Assembly: GCF_900111155.1 (NCBI RefSeq)
Contig: NZ_FOGG01000017.1
Span: 1-64,000 of the forward strand
Length of the DNA stretch: 64,000 nucleotides
From: Pedobacter rhizosphaerae
Lineage (GTDB): Bacteria; Bacteroidota; Bacteroidia; Sphingobacteriales; Sphingobacteriaceae
Direction: 5' to 3'
The position numbers and the translations under genes were made by a program. The notes below the pieces were generated by a model, which saw only the letters and a list, made by a program, of their open reading frames with translations, was not told the origin of the DNA and ran no database searches. Every line of letters starts with the position of its first letter. The first letter of the stretch is position 1. Positions 60,952 through 64,000 of the stretch are shown one piece after another.

Positions 60952-60988
60952 ATCTGCGGGAGAAAGTATTCTTATACCTCCCGCAGAT
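60952..60988. repeat. Inverted repeat with AATCTGCGG core
   Basis: ATCTGCGGGAG and CTCCCGCAGAT form a perfect 11-bp stem around a 15-nt loop. Neighbouring sequence repeats AATCTGCG twice more (60931, 60951). The tract lies after the third susD and may act as its transcription end. A variant of the GTCGAAGGATCTGTG phrase at 60886 returns at about 61045. Confidence 0.6.
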
Positions 60989-61070
60989 ATAAGAGGATTA
61001 GACAGAAAAGGATTCTTTTCGGGTTGTCGATCCTGAGCTTATCTAAGGATCTGTGGAGGAGAACTGCCTT

Positions 61071-61817
61071 CTACAATATATTTAATTCCTTTGTTCGATA
61101 GTTTGCCAGCAGATCGTCGTTTACATCCAGCTCCGTAATCAGATAGCTTATGCTTTCTATCGGGCAAACTTTTAGGCGTAATGCAATATCCAGTTTCTCG
61201 GAGATGCAAAGCACGGCAGTTCTTTTAGAGCAGGCCAGCATCGCCTTTTTGAGTTGATTAATTTCCCAGTAAGTATCTGTTAAACCTTCTTCAGGATGAA
61301 GTGCACTAGTACCCATCAAACATAAATCTGCTTTTATTTCAGCCAGTTGAGTAATCACATGCCCGCCATAGGTAACCTGCGAATTTTTGGAGAATAATCC
61401 ACCAATTAAGATGACTTCAATATTGTTGTATTTCGCTAGCTCCACCGCAACCAACGGACTAATAGTAAAAAAGGTAGCCGTAAGGCCCTGAGGAAGTTGT
61501 TTAACCAGTTCTAAAATGGTCGTTCCTCCCCCTGTTAATATCACCATTCCATCTTTGATCAGGTTGGTCGCTTTTTTAGCAATGGCAATTTTGCTGTCTC
61601 TCGCATAAACCGTACTGTCATCAAACGAACTGTGGTACGATTTGGATAATGCCCCACCATGAACTTTATAAAGTAAGCCTTCGTCTACCAGCTCCTGCAA
61701 GTCTCTTCTGATCGTATCTTCTGATACATTGAGTAATTGTACCAGATCTGATGTAAGTACCCGATTATGAAGGTTAATCTGGCGCATAATGAAATCATGG
61801 CGTTCTTTTTTGAGCAT
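61071..61817 (-). CDS. DeoR-family transcriptional regulator
   Basis: The frame extends to 61937, but I choose the ATG at 61817 (M-L-K-K-E-R-H-D-F-I), giving 248 aa. That is the family length, and the extra 40 residues are non-homologous. The DeoR HTH reads L-T-S-D-L-V-Q-L-L-N-V-S-E-D-T-I-R-R-D-L-Q-E-L and continues to V-H-G-G-A. The sensor domain has D-G-M-V-I-L-T-G-G-G-T-T-I-L-E-L and a sugar-phosphate-type loop. Such repressors often respond to phosphorylated sugars. It is divergent from the SusC gene at 62056, and two clusters of phased 10-bp repeats lie between them, so it likely controls that receptor. Confidence 0.93.
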   Translation of the reverse strand: MLKKERHDFIMRQINLHNRVLTSDLVQLLNVSEDTIRRDLQELVDEGLLYKVHGGALSKSYHSSFDDSTVYARDSKIAIAKKATNLIKDGMVILTGGGTTILELVKQLPQGLTATFFTISPLVAVELAKYNNIEVILIGGLFSKNSQVTYGGHVITQLAEIKADLCLMGTSALHPEEGLTDTYWEINQLKKAMLACSKRTAVLCISEKLDIALRLKVCPIESISYLITELDVNDDLLANYRTKELNIL

Positions 61818-61870
61818 AGTGGTTTGGTTTAGAAGCGAATGTATAAAAAGATTTTGAAAAAATATAAAAC

Positions 61871-61900
61871 TGCGTTTTTTTGCTTGTTTGTGCAAGTTTG
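61871..61900. promoter_or_regulatory. Three phased 10-bp direct repeats (TGC-NN-GTTTG), site A
   Basis: TGCGTTTTTT, TGCTTGTTTG and TGCAAGTTTG follow each other with a strict 10-bp period, so they lie on one face of the helix. This is the sort of arrangement expected for a multimeric DeoR-family repressor. The block lies 54 bp upstream of the preferred DeoR start. Confidence 0.6.
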
Positions 61901-61982
61901 TCTTTTTAAACAAGTAAATGAAGAATATTATTTGCATTTATAACCAAAAACATTTTATATATTTACTAAACTAAACTTAAAA

Positions 61983-62002
61983 TGCGTTTTTATGCGTGTT
62001 TG
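61983..62002. promoter_or_regulatory. Two phased 10-bp direct repeats, site B
   Basis: TGCGTTTTTA and TGCGTGTTTG repeat the site-A pattern 112 bp closer to the SusC gene, 53 bp before its ATG. Two related clusters suggest cooperative binding or looping by the DeoR protein. Confidence 0.58.
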
Positions 62003-62055
62003 ATAAACTACAAATAATCAACAAAACTAATTATTAACTTATCCCTAGTCAGTTT

Positions 62056-64000
62056 ATGAAAAAAAAGCTACTACTAATTTTTATTGGTACCTTTTTGCTG
62101 TTTGCAAATGCTATTGCCCAGCAAATTACAGTTACCGGTAAGGTCACGTCGGAAGACGGGCCAGTGCCAGGTGTTTCCGTTCGGGTGAAGGGAAGCAATA
62201 TGGTGGCACAAACCAATAGCGATGGGCTGTATACGATCAAAGCATCCAAAACAGATGTTTTGGTTTTTACTTTCATCGGATATCTTACCGCCGAAAGACC
62301 TGTTGCAGGTAATACAACCATTAATGTAAGTCTTAAAACCGATTCAAAAGGTTTAGATGATGTGGTGGTTGTAGGTTATGGAACCCAGAGAAAAGGCAAT
62401 GTTACCGGCGCAGTTTCTACTATCGACGTTAAAAAAACTTTAGAAGGCCGACCTATCTCAGATGTTGGAAGGGCATTGCAAGGTGCAGCTTCAGGTTTGA
62501 GTATTACCGTACCCAGCGCAGAGATCGGCTCTGATCCGGTAATCCGCATCAGGGGTCAGCTGGCATCTTTTAACGGAAGTGCCCAACCCCTGGTATTGGT
62601 AGATAACGTGGAGATTCCAAGTTTGCAATTGGTTAATCCTAACGATATTGCCAGCATTACCATCTTGAAAGATGCTGCTGCTTCATCTATTTATGGTGCA
62701 AAGGCAGCTTTCGGGGTAGTTTTAATTACTACTAAAACCGGCTCTGCAACAGATAAACCATCTATAACCTACTCTAATAACTTTTCATATCAAAACGTGT
62801 GGAAAGACCTTAAAATGGCTGATGTAAATGGCTTGAAATATACAGTTGATGCAGCCGAACGAATAGGTGTAACCACACCAACAGGTGCCTTTTATTACGT
62901 AGATAGGGCCAGTTACGAAAAGGCAGCTGCCTGGAAGGAGAAATATGGCAGTACTATAGGTCCAGATGATCCTACTGTATTTGGTAGGGATTGGTATGTG
63001 CAGGGGGCAAACCAAAAAATGGGGGTGCGTACCTATAACCCTTACGATTACATGGTAAGAGAGTGGGCACCAACGCAGCAACACAACCTGTCTATAGGCG
63101 GTACATCTGGTAAAACGTCTTATAACATAGGTTTGGGTTTACTAGATCAATCGGGTATGTTAAAGCCGGCAAAAGAAGATCGTTTTACACGTTACAACGC
63201 CTCGTTTAAAATTACCAGTGAGATTAATAAATACCTCACCATTAGAGGAGGGGCAATCTACTCAAGAAGAAATAAGCAGTATGCGTATACCACCAGTTCT
63301 ACAACGGCCGATCCATGGTTATACCTGTACAGATGGAGCTCAATTTATCCATTGGGTAAAGATGAAAACGGCGACCCTATACGCAGTCCGGAAAGCGAAA
63401 TTGCTTCGGCAAACACCGCTAATATTCTTTTAAATTATGCCAATGTGAATTTAGGGACAACCGTAAATATCCTCAAAAATTGGAAAGTGGATTTAGATTA
63501 TACTTTTACCAATCAAAATGAAGATTGGAGAAGGCCTGGAACGCGTTTCACGGCAAGGAATTCATGGGTTGCGCCAAAAGCAAGGCTCAATTCAAGTGGC
63601 GCACCAATTTACGTGAATGATATGGGGCAGGTAGTTTCAAGTACCTCCCCTGGAGCAATTGCTGCATACGATTTGTCTATGGATATGTATACTACTCCAG
63701 GGTCCAGTCCTGATCATTTTGCCCGGACCGCTACAAGTTTCTACAGCCATACCATCAATGCACTTACCACCTACAATTTAAAATTGAAAGAAGACCACGA
63801 TTTTAAATTTATTGCAGGTTTAAACCGTGTAACCAGCACAGCAGAAGCTCAATTTGGTCAGATTACAAATCTCTCGGATATCAATAACCCTCAATTTAGT
63901 TTTGGAACTGGTTTGCAAACCGTTCTTCCAACAGCGGTTTCCCTTGGGTTAATTCCGGGAGGGATCCGGATTTTTGCACCAGATAAAATATGGGAATCTC
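62056..64000 (+). CDS. SusC/RagA-family TonB-dependent receptor (partial)
   Basis: The frame is open from the ATG at 62056 to the window end (648 codons). It has a signal peptide (residues 1-21, ending N-A-I-A-Q) and a carboxypeptidase-like domain (23-95) with V-T-G-K-V-T-S-E...V-P-G-V-S. The region L-D-D-V-V-V-V-G-Y-G follows, and then the plug with L-V-L-V-D-N-V and I-L-K-D-A-A-A-S-S-I-Y-G-A-K-A-A-F-G-V-V-L-I-T-T-K. The A-K-A-A-F-G-V variant departs from the usual A-R-A-x-x-G-V. The barrel is cut. The divergent DeoR gene and the phased repeats suggest sugar-phosphate-responsive control. Confidence 0.93.
   Translation, partial: MKKKLLLIFIGTFLLFANAIAQQITVTGKVTSEDGPVPGVSVRVKGSNMVAQTNSDGLYTIKASKTDVLVFTFIGYLTAERPVAGNTTINVSLKTDSKGLDDVVVVGYGTQRKGNVTGAVSTIDVKKTLEGRPISDVGRALQGAASGLSITVPSAEIGSDPVIRIRGQLASFNGSAQPLVLVDNVEIPSLQLVNPNDIASITILKDAAASSIYGAKAAFGVVLITTKTGSATDKPSITYSNNFSYQNVWKDLKMADVNGLKYTVDAAERIGVTTPTGAFYYVDRASYEKAAAWKEKYGSTIGPDDPTVFGRDWYVQGANQKMGVRTYNPYDYMVREWAPTQQHNLSIGGTSGKTSYNIGLGLLDQSGMLKPAKEDRFTRYNASFKITSEINKYLTIRGGAIYSRRNKQYAYTTSSTTADPWLYLYRWSSIYPLGKDENGDPIRSPESEIASANTANILLNYANVNLGTTVNILKNWKVDLDYTFTNQNEDWRRPGTRFTARNSWVAPKARLNSSGAPIYVNDMGQVVSSTSPGAIAAYDLSMDMYTTPGSSPDHFARTATSFYSHTINALTTYNLKLKEDHDFKFIAGLNRVTSTAEAQFGQITNLSDINNPQFSFGTGLQTVLPTAVSLGLIPGGIRIFAPDKIWES

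Noticed and set aside
60856-61101. 81-aa basic ORF after the third susD
   Set aside because: It runs through inverted AATCTGCGG repeats and the duplicated GTCGAAGGATCTGTG phrase, so coding is unlikely.
61938-62055. Extended DeoR start at 61937
   Set aside because: The added 40 residues would cross the phased repeats and lack family similarity, while the ATG at 61817 gives the standard length.
1-64000. Search for tRNA, rRNA, prophage or defence genes
   Set aside because: No cloverleaf, rRNA-like tract, integrase, capsid, restriction or cas-type gene was recognised in either strand; absence was judged by eye only.

Overview
The window looks like chromosomal DNA of a Bacteroidota, most likely a Sphingobacteriaceae (Pedobacter-like) bacterium. 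This rests on four SusC-type TonB-dependent receptors (three paired with SusD lipoproteins, the fourth cut by the window end), LytTR/His_kinase signalling, a long NagB fused to a PIG-L domain, Bacteroidota-type GG-leader peptides, start sites without clear Shine-Dalgarno sequences, and modest GC content. I see no rRNA, tRNA or CRISPR array.

Layout. 1-899: end of an IS3-family element with a frameshift signal. 1012-5310: small accessory genes among tandem arrays of a GC-rich intergenic repeat (called R1 here). 5326-13580: two secreted/periplasmic proteins on the minus strand and, divergently, a SusC/SusD/glycerophosphodiesterase cluster. 13581-19737: repeats, an OmpA-like lipoprotein, an AraC regulator with an SDR enzyme, and a thioredoxin-like lipoprotein/secreted protein. 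19738-25030: a second SusC/SusD pair preceded by CG-centred inverted repeats. 25699-28378: a LytTR two-component system. 29121-35951: a complete ribosomal-peptide cluster of the grasp-with-spasm (graspetide) type. It has four GG-leader precursors, a grasp ligase, a previously unlisted 53-aa ORF, a SPASM partner, a C39-peptidase ABC exporter and an HlyD-like adaptor. 36054-37385: inverted R1 arrays. 37404-49330: mostly housekeeping genes (acyltransferase, aldose epimerase-like, PepT, M14 peptidase, rhomboid, dipeptide epimerase, rhodanese). 49511-64000: an amino-sugar/cell-wall sugar region (HGSNAT-like acetyltransferase, LacI regulator, NagB-PIG-L, AnmK, SusC/SusD, DeoR regulator, next SusC).

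How the parts fit. The peptide cluster is the most distinctive system: enzymes, exporter and substrates are contiguous, and several junctions are translationally coupled. The right-hand region reads as uptake and recycling of amino sugars and anhydro-MurNAc. The murein-dipeptide epimerase and peptidases further left fit the same theme, although they are not in one operon.

Intergenic DNA is unusually rich in structured repeats. Families seen are R1 (about 207-241 bp, tandem), a MITE-like element of about 170-190 bp with terminal inverted repeats, short REP-like palindromes, a GTCCGTG/CACGGAC palindrome array, and GAAT/ATTC hairpins that sit almost directly on stop codons. These, the phased 10-bp repeats beside the DeoR gene, and a 33-bp-period repeat at 2259-2390 are the least explained signals. 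All functional assignments come from reading translated motifs; no database search was run.
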